Source: a bacterium | GTDB taxonomy: Bacteria; AUK180 | NCBI GenBank assembly: GCA_023144005.1 | Contig: JAGLGN010000007.1 | Coordinates: 1-50,837, forward strand | DNA length: 50,837 bases | Direction: 5' to 3' | In this document: one piece after another, positions 14,381 to 23,668 of the stretch | How the letters are laid out: each line of letters starts with the position of its first letter | How positions within the stretch are numbered: position 1 is the stretch's first letter | Program-made: the position numbers and the translations under genes | The notes under the pieces: model-generated | What the model was told of the DNA's origin: nothing | Database searches by the model: none | Seen by the model: the letters and a program-made list of their open reading frames with translations, nothing else

Positions 14381-17300
14381 TTATTTGATCAATGCGAATT
14401 TGATAGTTACTTTCTTCCCCTCAATATCCTCGATAATCGCTAAATATACTCCGGAGCTTAATTCATCAGGATCAAAGGAATATATACTTGAAGATCCGGG
14501 CAGGGCTTCATTGAGAACCATTTCCCCTGAAATATTATAGATGGATACTCTGTGTATGGAAAGCGGTATCTCCAGGATTACAGGATCATTTGCTACTGCA
14601 TTTACTGTGGAATACGGGTTAGGAAATACTCTCGGTTTTTCCAATACATAGGATTTAATATTGCTCGCGGCGATCGCATACAGCCCTGATACTTCGATCC
14701 GGCCTGTGATATTGCCGCCAAGAGCATCTTTGCTTAGCGTAGAGGGTATGATCTGCCATTGCATCATATTCTCATCGAAATGAAGCAGTACGAGATCTTT
14801 CGTATCGACAGTCCTTATTTCTGAATTCATATAGTGAATACTGATGCTGCCGGAAATGTAAACATTCGTGCTGCCCCCGATCTTTATCGTACGGGCTTCC
14901 CCGATATACTTAAAGTTATCCTGTATAGAGGGGATATGCAGAGGTGTCTCTATACTCAACGGCAGAATAGGTGAATCGTCCATGAGCTCTACATAGGAGA
15001 GACTATGGTCTTGAACCCTGAATGCGCCGCTTTTGGCGAATCCGGTCTCAACAGGAATATTAATAACTGATAAATTGTATTCACCCGCATCAGAGCGAAC
15101 CGTATAAATGAACTGATCACCGCCGGCGGGAGCCCATTTCACAAAAGCCTCAGTGGAAGGCGTGTTCTCCAATACCTTTGCAACGAGGTCATTACCCAGC
15201 GTGGATTCATAAAATGCGTCAAACTGAACCGTTGAAAGAGCGGCATGAGGATCACTCCAAAAGGAAATATTATTGAAAAGCCCGAGGATATCGTCTGAGT
15301 AAGAGACCTGTGAGCTGTCAACCGAAATAGACGGGGACCATGTAGGATTGCCATTGCCGGTTATCTGCACCAGATCTGCATCTCCCCATCCCGATACCAC
15401 GGTTTGAGAAGATATTTTATCCTGGACATTTTTCAAAATATAGATCTCGCTCGCGACAGCGCCTGTACCCGCAAAACGCCGCACAAATGTGATCGTCGAA
15501 TTATCCGGAGACCACTTCGGCTGTAGCAATTTATCTGATGTCTCATAGGTTGCTGTATATCCCGCGGTAAGCTCTGTCAACCTCTGAAGTGAAGAGTCAT
15601 TCTCTGTTATCTGCACGGGGTCGAAAATCCAGAGGTCGCCGGATATTGAAACAACCACCTGTTCAGTGCCGTTACTTTGGTTCACATTGGAAGCCCAATG
15701 CGGATCCGTCCATCTTCCCCATCCGGTGAGGGAGGTAGGCTCAAAATGGATCGAGGAGACACTCCCGTCCGATGGGATCTTCCTCAGCTGAGTATAACCG
15801 CCCGCATCCGCGGTAAATGCTATCGCCGTATCATCCCATGAGAAGGTCATCTGGCCGCCGTGGAAAACATTATCTGAATCTGAAGTGATCTGAAGCGCAT
15901 TCGAGCCATCCCTGTTCTGCGTCCAGATATTAGACCTCCCGGTGGCACGGTCATAAATAATATACGCTATTTTTGTACCGTCATTTGACCACTCCGGAAA
16001 TAGGATGGGATTCGTTCCCGTACTTAAGGATGAGGGCGCGATAAAACGCCGGGTACTGTAATACGGGGATGTAGAGTGTCCATTCGTATCGAGGACATTT
16101 CCAATTATCTCAAGAGTATAGTCAATTCCCGAAGTCATTGCCCCCGTAGTAAAGATCCCCTGCTCCTGATCTGAAGAGAGCTCTATTGCGGAAATGGTCA
16201 CCGTGGTGGTGGGAGAAGATGTGACATAAAGTGAATAATTTGAGATATTTGTCCCGCTTGCCACCTGCGCCGCATGAGAAAAATCAACTATCACCCGATT
16301 AGGTGAGGTAGCGTGTACGGAATCCATTCCAAAAGGAAATGCAGTATCATTATATAGTTCTACAAATTCATAGCTGTAGTCAGCAGCATCTGAGAATTCA
16401 TTTATAATCAGACCGGCATCAGATAAGGTTCCTACGCCTGCTCCAGGATCAGCGACGGAATATGTACCTGTTGTCCAAGAGGCGGCAGAGACCGGATCAT
16501 CGCCGGGATTGTTCCTTTGCACAGTCAAGCCGTTTTTCAGCGCTTGACCGGCAGGATCGTCAATGCTCACATTATTCATATCAAGAAGCTGGAAGTACTC
16601 TCCTCCGTTAATAAGAGGAATTCGATTGCCGGAATTGATATATATGCAATCTGCTGGAAGAGTAATTGACCAATGGGTTTCAAAAGCGGCCCTGTCAGCA
16701 TTTCTGCCCACTATGAGATATTTATCTACCGGAAGCTTCGCATCAATAGTAAAGGTATATGTTTGAGACGATTCATACTGAACAAGTTTCCAATTCTTAA
16801 TATCCAGACCATCTGCAAAGGATACGCTTGGAGTCGACGACATCTCATTGGAATACGGACTTTCGGGCGGATATTTATAACTGTCATAATTCTGTATGAC
16901 ATAATAATACGCGGTACCATTAGAGACACCGAAATGTGTATAATTACGATCTGTGATCTCCGCTAGCAATGTGTAAGGGCCGCTGGAGCTCAAAGAATAG
17001 AATACGCGGTAATAGTCCGATCCCGCAACTCCGCTCCAATCCAGAGAGACAAGCTCATCCCCGGCAATGGCATTAAGAAGATTGGGCGCCGAGGCGGGGT
17101 TTGTCGGAACGCCTGAGTCCTCATCGGTATTGGAGCTCTGAAGGGCGGCGCAATTATACGCCTGAACCGAATAATAATAAGTACTTCCGTTCTCCAGTCC
17201 GGTATCATTGTAAGAAGTCATTAATATACCCGTATCGATCATATTAGAAACAGCCGGTGTAAATGCGTCCATAGTCGAACGGAAGATCGCATACCTTATG

Positions 17301-19108
17301 CTGCCGCTGTTCTCCGTATCCGCGGCAGTATCCCAGGATATCGAAAGTGCGCCGCTTGATTGAAGGTCTGTGACGGTAATCCCAGAATCTCCGGAGGGAG
17401 TCCAATCAGGAGCTGTGAGATCGTCAGTATCACAGGAGTCCCCGGCGCTGGGACATCCACAGGAATGCATTTGAGGAGTGCAGTCATTTGTTCCCACGGT
17501 AATACTCCATTCGGAAGCCGTCCAGGTAAGATTACCTTCACAGACCGTGGATTCCCTTGTGGCGACATCATCAAGATATTCCCAGGGTTGGCCTGTGCCG
17601 TCAACTCCGATCACGCCATAGACATCTATGGGAGTAACTCCGTTTACGAGTTCGTAAACATCGTCTCCATTACCTGATATCGCGCCGCTGGCCCAATCCG
17701 CGGTAAGGCCGAATACGGTATTGAATTCTGTCAATGAATAAGTAACGACCTTCGCCTCTCCGGAGGCGATCGTGCCGGAAAAGTTAAATGAAGAGTTAGG
17801 AGTTGTTGCTCCATTCGCATATATTCTAATTACATACCCCGACATAGAGATCTCGGATGCGGTGGGATTGTAGATCTCAACATATCTTGCCTGGTAATTT
17901 GACTGATGGTCACATACCTCAGAGATGATAAGGTCAGTTCCGTAAGCTCCTTCTGAGGCAGACGGTGCAGCGGAGGCCTCTTCCGAACCCATTGTGGAAA
18001 GCGGCACGCAGTTAATTACTGCCACACGGTAATAATAGGTTACACCATTTGTTAAACCCATATCTATATAAGCAGAATCTGCGAGTCCCGAGATCACCAG
18101 ATTTCCTGCATCGGGTGTAAAACTTGAGGTGGTCGATCTGTAAACGGAGTATGTAATGGAATTATCAGGATCAGAGGCATTTGACCAGTCCAACTCTATC
18201 TGTTCGTTCAATGACAGAGCGATGAGACCGGATGTCCCGGAAGGGCTCCAATCAGGAGCTGAGGTATCCGCCAAATCGCAGAGTCCGCAATCCCCTCCCC
18301 AGATATCACAGACATATTGAGGATTATCAATGAACGGATTACGATTTGACTGAATTGAATATACGGCATCGTTTCTGTCAAGCTCCTTCTGACTTACTGG
18401 ATCATTCGCATGCCATTCTATCAGCATATTTACCGCCCAGGTCTCAAGCGCAGGATAAGCGGTGCCGTCGAGAACGGCATCACCATTGGCATCATTGGTC
18501 TCCCAGCCCGCCACAAGGTTTTCATACCTTGTTACCATATAAAATACTGCCCGTGCAAAATCACCTTTGTAATCGTCTCGCGGCTCAAAAATGACCCCTG
18601 TATATCCGGGATATGTGCAATTCCCCCTTTTGCTTCCGTTAAGTGATGTCCATGATGGAGAAATTGTCTCGCCGAAGGCATAATTCGCCCTCATGCCGTT
18701 CACATATCCATCTGTAGGATACAATTGAAAAAGGTCGCTGACCATGGGTGAAGCGTCATTAAACCAGCTTGAGGGAAATGAGTGTTCTCTGTTGTAACAA
18801 TCCCCTTCACCGCCATATGCCCCGCATTGATCTGTCACGAATGTATATTCATATGGAGGTGTGTCGCCGGGGATATCAGAATACATATCCCAGACTTTGC
18901 CATTGACTTTTTTGTCCGTGGCTTGGAAATGTGTCCACAAGGAATCATAGCTTACACTTGTATGTCCGTTAATGATATCGTACAAGGCAGTCTTTAAAGC
19001 GGATCCGGAAAGGCCGGCCGCGGAATCATAATAACCCGCAGGGGGTGCGGCTGTCGTAAAAACTGAAAATATGACAAATAGAATAAAAATGGTGCATTTT
19101 CTTAACAT
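14381..19108 (-). CDS. Secreted endonuclease I mosaic with FnIII, lamin-tail, PD40 and sorting domains
   Basis: This is a 1575-residue exported protein with a signal peptide at 1-20. Residues ~25-250 form an endonuclease I (EndA/NucM, His-Me finger) domain with Asn106-Arg-Glu-His109 in NREHSFPSSWF and the LYPTDGYVNGMRANYAFGE segment. FnIII-like modules follow at about 285-385, 561-665 and 674-760. Lamin-tail-like domains lie at about 386-540 and 761-930 (IISEVCDHQSNYQARYVEIYNP and IINEFSDAADYSYEFVELYN). TolB/PD40 beta-propeller repeats (FPEWSNDGTKIAY) start near 1023. The end from about 1490 (VFPNPYS ... SSGVYLAIIEDIEGKKVTIKF) is a type-A-like sorting domain. It is probably a cell-surface or released nuclease that scavenges DNA; the propeller's ligand is unknown. 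Secretion by a type IX system is inferred from the tail only. Confidence 0.88.
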   Translation of the reverse strand: MLRKCTIFILFVIFSVFTTAAPPAGYYDSAAGLSGSALKTALYDIINGHTSVSYDSLWTHFQATDKKVNGKVWDMYSDIPGDTPPYEYTFVTDQCGAYGGEGDCYNREHSFPSSWFNDASPMVSDLFQLYPTDGYVNGMRANYAFGETISPSWTSLNGSKRGNCTYPGYTGVIFEPRDDYKGDFARAVFYMVTRYENLVAGWETNDANGDAVLDGTAYPALETWAVNMLIEWHANDPVSQKELDRNDAVYSIQSNRNPFIDNPQYVCDIWGGDCGLCDLADTSAPDWSPSGTSGLIALSLNEQIELDWSNASDPDNSITYSVYRSTTSSFTPDAGNLVISGLADSAYIDMGLTNGVTYYYRVAVINCVPLSTMGSEEASAAPSASEGAYGTDLIISEVCDHQSNYQARYVEIYNPTASEISMSGYVIRIYANGATTPNSSFNFSGTIASGEAKVVTYSLTEFNTVFGLTADWASGAISGNGDDVYELVNGVTPIDVYGVIGVDGTGQPWEYLDDVATRESTVCEGNLTWTASEWSITVGTNDCTPQMHSCGCPSAGDSCDTDDLTAPDWTPSGDSGITVTDLQSSGALSISWDTAADTENSGSIRYAIFRSTMDAFTPAVSNMIDTGILMTSYNDTGLENGSTYYYSVQAYNCAALQSSNTDEDSGVPTNPASAPNLLNAIAGDELVSLDWSGVAGSDYYRVFYSLSSSGPYTLLAEITDRNYTHFGVSNGTAYYYVIQNYDSYKYPPESPYSNEMSSTPSVSFADGLDIKNWKLVQYESSQTYTFTIDAKLPVDKYLIVGRNADRAAFETHWSITLPADCIYINSGNRIPLINGGEYFQLLDMNNVSIDDPAGQALKNGLTVQRNNPGDDPVSAASWTTGTYSVADPGAGVGTLSDAGLIINEFSDAADYSYEFVELYNDTAFPFGMDSVHATSPNRVIVDFSHAAQVASGTNISNYSLYVTSSPTTTVTISAIELSSDQEQGIFTTGAMTSGIDYTLEIIGNVLDTNGHSTSPYYSTRRFIAPSSLSTGTNPILFPEWSNDGTKIAYIIYDRATGRSNIWTQNRDGSNALQITSDSDNVFHGGQMTFSWDDTAIAFTADAGGYTQLRKIPSDGSVSSIHFEPTSLTGWGRWTDPHWASNVNQSNGTEQVVVSISGDLWIFDPVQITENDSSLQRLTELTAGYTATYETSDKLLQPKWSPDNSTITFVRRFAGTGAVASEIYILKNVQDKISSQTVVSGWGDADLVQITGNGNPTWSPSISVDSSQVSYSDDILGLFNNISFWSDPHAALSTVQFDAFYESTLGNDLVAKVLENTPSTEAFVKWAPAGGDQFIYTVRSDAGEYNLSVINIPVETGFAKSGAFRVQDHSLSYVELMDDSPILPLSIETPLHIPSIQDNFKYIGEARTIKIGGSTNVYISGSISIHYMNSEIRTVDTKDLVLLHFDENMMQWQIIPSTLSKDALGGNITGRIEVSGLYAIAASNIKSYVLEKPRVFPNPYSTVNAVANDPVILEIPLSIHRVSIYNISGEMVLNEALPGSSSIYSFDPDELSSGVYLAIIEDIEGKKVTIKFALIK

Positions 19109-19326
19109 CGGTTACCTCTCGCAGAACAATATTAAAGTGCAACAATTGTACCATCGAAGCAATGGCGCGTAATTATTTATATATTCGTACAATTCTCATT
19201 CCTAGGGAAATATTTTATTATATGTTTTTGGAAAAGTTTCAATTTACATGAAATTCAGAAGGGCAATAGAGAAAGAGACTGCGGCACCGCGCATATGAAG
19301 CACGGAGCCACATTTCTATAATTATA

Positions 19327-19575
19327 CTATTTTTTCTTTGCGATCAGGGCGTAGACCACGGTCAAATAGGCAATGGTCCTGATAATTATCAGCGGGATCT
19401 CAAGCGTGCCGGACAATCCAAAAAATGAAGCGATGTGAGAAAGGCCGAACAAACCGAATGCAATACCGATAAGCAGCGGCAGCTGCGCTTTCTCTTTTCC
19501 ATACTTCATAAATCCCATGATCACGATGATAATGCAGAGAACAATGTTCACAATGTTAATTGGATCAAATGTCAT
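19327..19575 (-). CDS. Small three-helix membrane protein
   Basis: The 82-residue protein has three hydrophobic segments at about 7-23, 33-52 and 58-77, with a basic C terminus (ALIAKKK). AAGGAG precedes the ATG by 6 nt. It lies 47 bp after the upstream lipoprotein gene and is likely the last gene of that operon. The family is not recognised. Confidence 0.8.
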   Translation of the reverse strand: MTFDPINIVNIVLCIIIVIMGFMKYGKEKAQLPLLIGIAFGLFGLSHIASFFGLSGTLEIPLIIIRTIAYLTVVYALIAKKK

Positions 19576-19622
19576 ATTTTTCTCCTTATTTAACTACACC
19601 TGTTTTAAAAAACTATTCCTGA

Positions 19623-20258
19623 TCAGATCCCTGCGCCTTCTCTCTTTTCATCTATCATTTTATTGAGCTCAATTATCTTCTTGAACTCTTCAGAGTCGAG
19701 TTTAGCTTCTGATTCAGCGATACCTTTTTTCATTTTCTCTATTTCCAGAAGGATCTCTTCTTTCTTTTCCTTTGAGAGGGTTTCGTCCGTTTTGAGCTCT
19801 TCAAGTTTTTCCAGCCCTGCCTGCATGGAGGGAAGAGCATCACGAAGCATACCGACACCTGCCATCTCCATCTTCGTCTGTAGAATTGAGATCGCTACAC
19901 CGGCGTATTCATCGAAACCGATAATACCGGATTTATTGACATAATTATCCAATTTCTTTCCGGTCTGCTGGGTAAAAAGCACGATGGCTAAGGTAGGGTT
20001 CTCAAAACCGACATCCTGATACTCGCTTTCGGCTTTCTCCAAAAATTTGTAATACTTCTCCAAATTTTCTTCAGTAAGCTCTACCGCCTCCAGCTTTTCA
20101 AAAACATCAGCGTTCTTGGCAAGTTCTGTAACAGCGTCAACGCTTTTCTTCACTTCCTTCATTTCCTTGGAAAATTCACTGACCTTTCCACAACCTGACA
20201 ATGCAATTACGAGAACCAAAGCAACGCAAATGATAAATGATCTTCTTAATTTCATCAT
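19623..20258 (-). CDS. Helical lipoprotein of unknown function
   Basis: The 211-residue protein has a lipoprotein signal with Cys23 in ALSGCGK. The mature part is almost entirely charged amphipathic helix with coiled-coil character (KEMKEVKKSVDAV near 31-43, KLEELKTDE and KEEILLEIEKMKKGI near 150-180). The ATG pair at the start follows GGAGG. It is 11 bp downstream of the DUF4180-like gene, so co-transcribed. No enzymatic motif is seen; it may be a periplasmic scaffold. Confidence 0.8.
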   Translation of the reverse strand: MMKLRRSFIICVALVLVIALSGCGKVSEFSKEMKEVKKSVDAVTELAKNADVFEKLEAVELTEENLEKYYKFLEKAESEYQDVGFENPTLAIVLFTQQTGKKLDNYVNKSGIIGFDEYAGVAISILQTKMEMAGVGMLRDALPSMQAGLEKLEELKTDETLSKEKKEEILLEIEKMKKGIAESEAKLDSEEFKKIIELNKMIDEKREGAGI

Positions 20259-20269
20259 TCCTCCAATAG

Positions 20270-20647
20270 TTATTTAAAAAGCCAATCAAGGGCTTCTTTT
20301 TTATTTGTAAATACTTCCCAGAGCTCTTGTCGGCCTGTGGGGGCGGCCGCCGCATCGCTAAAATGCGTGAGTGCCATATCTGTGATCACGAAACCGATCC
20401 TGATCCCATAAGAACCGAATCTTTCGATCAGGTGAGTGCCTATCTTCTGATAGGCAGTGGTGAGATCGAGCTTTTTAGGAACATATAGAACCACGCCGCA
20501 TATCTTCCACTTGAGGCATTTCCCGATCAAAAGGCTCATATCCCCGAGATCATCGAGGAACACTCCCTTCGGCGATGCCTCTACATACGCCTTTCCTTTA
20601 TATTTTTTCCTTTTAAACTTCACGCTTATATTATAAGGAAGTTTCAT
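20270..20647 (-). CDS. DUF4180/STAS-like small protein
   Basis: The 125-residue protein has an alternating beta-alpha pattern. The stretches VFLDDLGDMSLLIGKCLKWK near 29-48, LIERFGSYGIRIGFVITD near 73-90 and the end VFTNKKEALDWLF resemble DUF4180 proteins, which have a STAS-like fold. This is a motif-level recognition from memory. It heads a three-gene minus-strand operon and diverges from the ECF sigma operon. No good Shine-Dalgarno is seen before the ATG. Confidence 0.65.
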   Translation of the reverse strand: MKLPYNISVKFKRKKYKGKAYVEASPKGVFLDDLGDMSLLIGKCLKWKICGVVLYVPKKLDLTTAYQKIGTHLIERFGSYGIRIGFVITDMALTHFSDAAAAPTGRQELWEVFTNKKEALDWLFK

Positions 20648-20672
20648 TTTTTTACAAATATTTAATCCTTTT

Positions 20673-20703
20673 TGTAACCTTTTGCCTCTTGCCGGCGTCT
20701 AAA
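20673..20703 (+). promoter_or_regulatory. ECF-sigma-type promoter
   Basis: TGTAACCTTTT (20673-20683) and CGTCTAAA (20696-20703), with 16 bp between AACC and CGTC, match the AAC/CGTC promoter style of autoregulated ECF sigma factors. It lies 23 bp upstream of the first gene of an operon that includes an ECF sigma gene. Confidence 0.75.
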
Positions 20704-20726
20704 GGGGTGAACGACGGAGGTTCACA

Positions 20727-20870
20727 ATGAACGATATGCTTTTCGGAATGTTTGTGCTGTTTTATATGCTGATCATCCCTTTTATAGGGGTGACCGTGTT
20801 GACTAAAGCTCCCCTTATAAAAGCGGAGTTTGCAAAAATTAAAAAAGACATTACAATATACAGGAGGTAA
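20727..20870 (+). CDS. Small membrane protein (47 aa), first gene of ECF operon
   Basis: An ATG preceded by GGAGG (about 7 nt upstream) opens a 47-codon frame encoding a single hydrophobic helix (MLFGMFVLFYMLIIPFIGVT) followed by a Lys-rich cytoplasmic tail ending DITIYRR. Its stop (TAA) overlaps the ATG of the next gene, giving tight translational coupling. The promoter lies directly upstream. The family is not recognised; the setting suggests a membrane accessory to the sigma/anti-sigma system. Confidence 0.75.
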   Translation: MNDMLFGMFVLFYMLIIPFIGVTVLTKAPLIKAEFAKIKKDITIYRR

Positions 20871-21235
20871 TGATGGTTGAAATTTTAGTACCGATAACAT
20901 TGTTCGCGATTCCCGTTTTGATCGTTTGGATCATTTATATTTACGATTCTAAACAGGGACAAAGATTGCATGAAGAAAGAATGCTCGCAATAGAAAAAGG
21001 AATGGAGCCGCCCGAATGGCCTGAGAAGAAGAAGGTGAAACTACCCGCATACATCGGATTTAGAAATGCAGGTTTGATCATAACTCTTTGTGGAGTCGGT
21101 GCCTTTATCGGAACATTTGCAAATGCAGGTATTGAAGCGGCACTGGGGACTTCGATATTTGTTCTTCTTGGAATCGCATTTTTGGCGATCTCCTACTTCT
21201 TAATGAAAGAGAAAGACAAGAACAAAGAGATCTAA
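20870..21235 (+). CDS. DUF6249-type membrane protein
   Basis: The 121-residue protein has a membrane helix at about 5-25, the motif HEERMLAIEKGMEPPEWPE near 38-56 that is typical of small membrane proteins next to ECF sigma genes (DUF6249), and two further hydrophobic segments at about 70-110. It starts at the TAATG overlap with CAGGAGG just upstream. It is the second gene in the operon, 5 bp before the sigma start. Its role is unknown; it may affect the anti-sigma factor in the membrane. Confidence 0.8.
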   Translation: MMVEILVPITLFAIPVLIVWIIYIYDSKQGQRLHEERMLAIEKGMEPPEWPEKKKVKLPAYIGFRNAGLIITLCGVGAFIGTFANAGIEAALGTSIFVLLGIAFLAISYFLMKEKDKNKEI

Positions 21236-21240
21236 GCGAT

Positions 21241-21768
21241 TTGATCACAGAGATCCTGGAAAGCTCATTAATAGAATCACTGAAAACCGGGGACGAGGCG
21301 GGTTTTGAAGAGGTGTACGAATCCTACAAGCACCGTATCTTCAAGATGGCATACCGCTTCTCCCCGGATCCGTTTTTTGCCGATGATGTCCTACAGGAAA
21401 CCATGTACCGGATATACAGGGGAGTTGGCAAACTCAAAGGGTTCTCAACGATATCCACCTGGATATACCGCATAGCCTATAATGCATGTCTGGACCTTCT
21501 GAGAAAGAACAAATCCTCACGCTTTGTCAGCATAGAGGATGCGAGGATGATTTCCGATGAGGGAAAAGACCATATCGAATCGGCCCGGCTGCATCGGGTA
21601 TTGGATAGTTTAAAAAAGAAGGAAAGAGACATCCTGATCTTCTTCTACATAGATGATCTCTCGATAAAAGAATTGGCGGAAATACTGAAGATCAGTGAAA
21701 GCAATGCGAAAGTCCTTTTATACAGGGCAAGAAAGAAAGCCGCGGAGGCAGCAGATGAAATGTATTGA
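21241..21768 (+). CDS. ECF RNA polymerase sigma factor
   Basis: The 175-residue protein has sigma2 (about 25-90, with DDVLQETMYRIYRG and FSTISTWIYRIAYNACLDLLRK for -10 recognition and melting) and sigma4 (about 120-170, with LSIKELAEILKISESNAKVLLYRARKKA, a helix-turn-helix for -35 recognition). No sigma3 or N-terminal region 1 is present, so it is an extracytoplasmic-function factor. The proposed start is the TTG at 21241, since no ATG lies before the conserved core. The downstream gene encodes a cognate zinc-type anti-sigma factor overlapping by 14 bp. The promoter at 20673 suggests autoregulation. Confidence 0.93.
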   Translation: MITEILESSLIESLKTGDEAGFEEVYESYKHRIFKMAYRFSPDPFFADDVLQETMYRIYRGVGKLKGFSTISTWIYRIAYNACLDLLRKNKSSRFVSIEDARMISDEGKDHIESARLHRVLDSLKKKERDILIFFYIDDLSIKELAEILKISESNAKVLLYRARKKAAEAADEMY

Positions 21769-22219
21769 ATTTAAAGACTATATTTTGATAAACAAATGGG
21801 AAGAACTCTCGGATAAAGTAAGATCTGAGCTCAAAGAACATGCTTCCCAATGTCCGGAATGCGAGAAACTTTTGAAGCAGATCACCGGGCTGGATAAATT
21901 GATGGATGACAAGATCGTGCCTTTTCAAAAGCCATTTAACCCGAAGATACTGAGAGAGAAGGAGCTTTTCGCAAGGCACAATAGGATCGCAAAGAGAAAT
22001 TCCCTGATCTGGATGTCAATGACAGAAGCAACTGTTGTATTAGCTTTTTTTACTTTTGGCTCCAAGATGATGGCCCTGCTTAATTCTTCAACAAGCGGAT
22101 TTCAAGGATTTATCTCCTTCGTGAAAGGGATGTCAACTGTTTCATTATCAATAATAGCGGTTGTTATCGTTAGCGGAATACTGATCATACCTCTTCAGGT
22201 CATGAAGAAGCTTAAATAA
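21755..22219 (+). CDS. Zinc-finger (ZAS) anti-sigma factor
   Basis: The start chosen is the ATG at 21755, with GCGGAGG upstream, giving 154 residues; a longer frame from 21695 lies wholly inside the sigma gene. The N-terminal part shows the His-x3-Cys-x2-Cys motif (HASQCPECEKL near 30-40, with Cys3 as a likely fourth ligand), the hallmark of anti-sigma zinc domains that clamp ECF sigma factors. Two hydrophobic segments (about 87-110 and 130-150) anchor it in the inner membrane. It should hold the partner sigma inactive until an envelope signal releases it. The signal is unknown. Confidence 0.88.
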   Translation: MKCIEFKDYILINKWEELSDKVRSELKEHASQCPECEKLLKQITGLDKLMDDKIVPFQKPFNPKILREKELFARHNRIAKRNSLIWMSMTEATVVLAFFTFGSKMMALLNSSTSGFQGFISFVKGMSTVSLSIIAVVIVSGILIIPLQVMKKLK

Positions 22220-22222
22220 CGC

Positions 22223-23395
22223 TTATTTGATCCCGGACGGGGTCACCTTCCTACCCCTTCTTAATTCATCGTCAGAATAAAAGACATCTCTCCAGTACAC
22301 ACCTCCTCTAACCTTTCCTAAAATACCACCTCTGATATTTGCAATTACCATGAGCACAGCAGCGATCGGATAAAAGATAAAAGAATATAATGGCCTGCGG
22401 TTCCAAAGATCACATATAAAACAGGTGAGAACTGCGGTTAATAGTGCGGCTATTCCAAGCTTCATATTAAAGATCATTAATAAGAATGGAGAAAGCTCAA
22501 GAAAGAATAGAAATAGCCCCGTGAAGAAAGGGATGTACCAGGTCAAATTACCAAGCGTTGTGTATATTACCCTTTCAGATGCCCTCATCATCTCGCCGAT
22601 ACTGTGGTAGAAGCTCAGATGCACAAGTTTGCCGCCTTGAAGTATGCTCGGCTTCGCGCCATGCTTTTTGAGCATACGTCCCAGACCAACATCATCGGCA
22701 ATATCCATTTTTAAATACTCAAACCCGGGAGTACGGTCAAAAGCGCTTCTTTTTACCAGATTGAAGGCGCCGACTCCAAGAGCAATCTTTTTGTTGCCGC
22801 CCTCTATGAGAAAGACCTGCCCGGTGGTCAGAAGATGCCGGATAAAATTAGAAATAGTAGAGGCCATGATAGGAGCCTTCCCGTCAAAGCGCGGAATTAA
22901 TGCAAGATGATCAAAACCTCCGGACAAACAATGCGAAATGGAGCGTTTCAATGTACCGTTATGCGCCTCAACATCCGAGTCAGAAAATAGCAGCCATTCT
23001 CCCTCAGCTGCCTTCTGTCCGACATTCATTGCATTCAATTTACCGAGCCAACCATCAGGAAGCTCCTTGATATGTATTACTTTCACCCTCTTGTCTTCTT
23101 CAGCCAAGCGGTCAGCGATCTCGGGTGTTCTATCGGTGGAACGGTCCTCCACAATGATGTACTCCACATTGGGGTAATCTTCTTCAAAGCGGGTACGAAT
23201 ACCTTTTTCCAAAGTTCTTTCCTCATTGGATGCCGGAAGAATGACCGATACCAGAGGCCAACTCCCACGCGGGGTGATCTGTACATCTTCAAGAAATCTT
23301 ACCTTAAATATATTGAGAATAATGATGATCAGCTGCGGAACCCAGTATAAAAAAGGTATTATGGAAATAATTATCAAAATACTACTTGCTAACAT
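22223..23395 (-). CDS. Membrane glycosyltransferase family 2
   Basis: The 390-residue protein has an N-terminal membrane helix (3-27) and a GT-A catalytic domain at about 45-275: VSVILPASNEERTLEKGI, EDRSTDRTPEIA, the metal-binding FSDSDVE near 138-144, and ADDVGLGRMLKK near 233. Three membrane segments follow to about 355. The end (GGVYWRDVFYSDDELRRGR) resembles CrtQ-like carotenoid or lipid glycosyltransferases. It likely transfers a sugar to a membrane lipid; the acceptor is unknown. It is convergent with the anti-sigma gene, with only 3 bp between stops. A CrtI-like oxidoreductase occurs at 31122-32618, but no carotenoid pathway is otherwise seen here. Confidence 0.88.
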   Translation of the reverse strand: MLASSILIIISIIPFLYWVPQLIIIILNIFKVRFLEDVQITPRGSWPLVSVILPASNEERTLEKGIRTRFEEDYPNVEYIIVEDRSTDRTPEIADRLAEEDKRVKVIHIKELPDGWLGKLNAMNVGQKAAEGEWLLFSDSDVEAHNGTLKRSISHCLSGGFDHLALIPRFDGKAPIMASTISNFIRHLLTTGQVFLIEGGNKKIALGVGAFNLVKRSAFDRTPGFEYLKMDIADDVGLGRMLKKHGAKPSILQGGKLVHLSFYHSIGEMMRASERVIYTTLGNLTWYIPFFTGLFLFFLELSPFLLMIFNMKLGIAALLTAVLTCFICDLWNRRPLYSFIFYPIAAVLMVIANIRGGILGKVRGGVYWRDVFYSDDELRRGRKVTPSGIK

Positions 23396-23476
23396 CTCAT
23401 ATCCTCTATATACTCAATCGAAACTCTATTAATTGCATTACCAAAACCGCTTCACTCATCATCCATATCCGGGCCT

Positions 23477-23668
23477 TCATCGACATCGGACATATTGCTC
23501 GTATCTCTGTATCTTTTCTCTCCGGGCCTTGATTTTCTCAAATATATCCCAAGGAAGAACGATGAAGCCCCATCCGGAAAGAAATGGAGACCTCGTGAAA
23601 TAATATGCAGGGCCTGCCGAGAGAAACGCGCCCTGAATTCTGAAAACCCAAACTGCAAATTTCTTCAT
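23477..23668 (-). CDS. Small hydrophobic protein (63 aa), tentative
   Basis: The frame begins at an ATG preceded by GGGGAG. It encodes an N-terminal hydrophobic part with several Phe/Trp/Tyr (MKKFAVWVFRIQGAFLSAGP) and a charged helix (FEKIKARREKIQRYEQY). It lies 81 bp upstream of the glycosyltransferase on the same strand. No family is recognised. The overlapping frame 23452-23658 starts within it and is taken as a shadow. The 209 bp on to 23877 hold nothing recognisable. Confidence 0.5.
   Translation of the reverse strand: MKKFAVWVFRIQGAFLSAGPAYYFTRSPFLSGWGFIVLPWDIFEKIKARREKIQRYEQYVRCR

Noticed and set aside
20652..20900. 82-codon minus ORF over the ECF promoter region
   Set aside because: It lies antisense to the promoter and the 47-codon gene, and has no recognisable features.
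21695..21754. N-terminal extension of the anti-sigma factor
   Set aside because: It is entirely within the sigma gene in another frame; ATG 21755 has GCGGAGG and begins the zinc domain.
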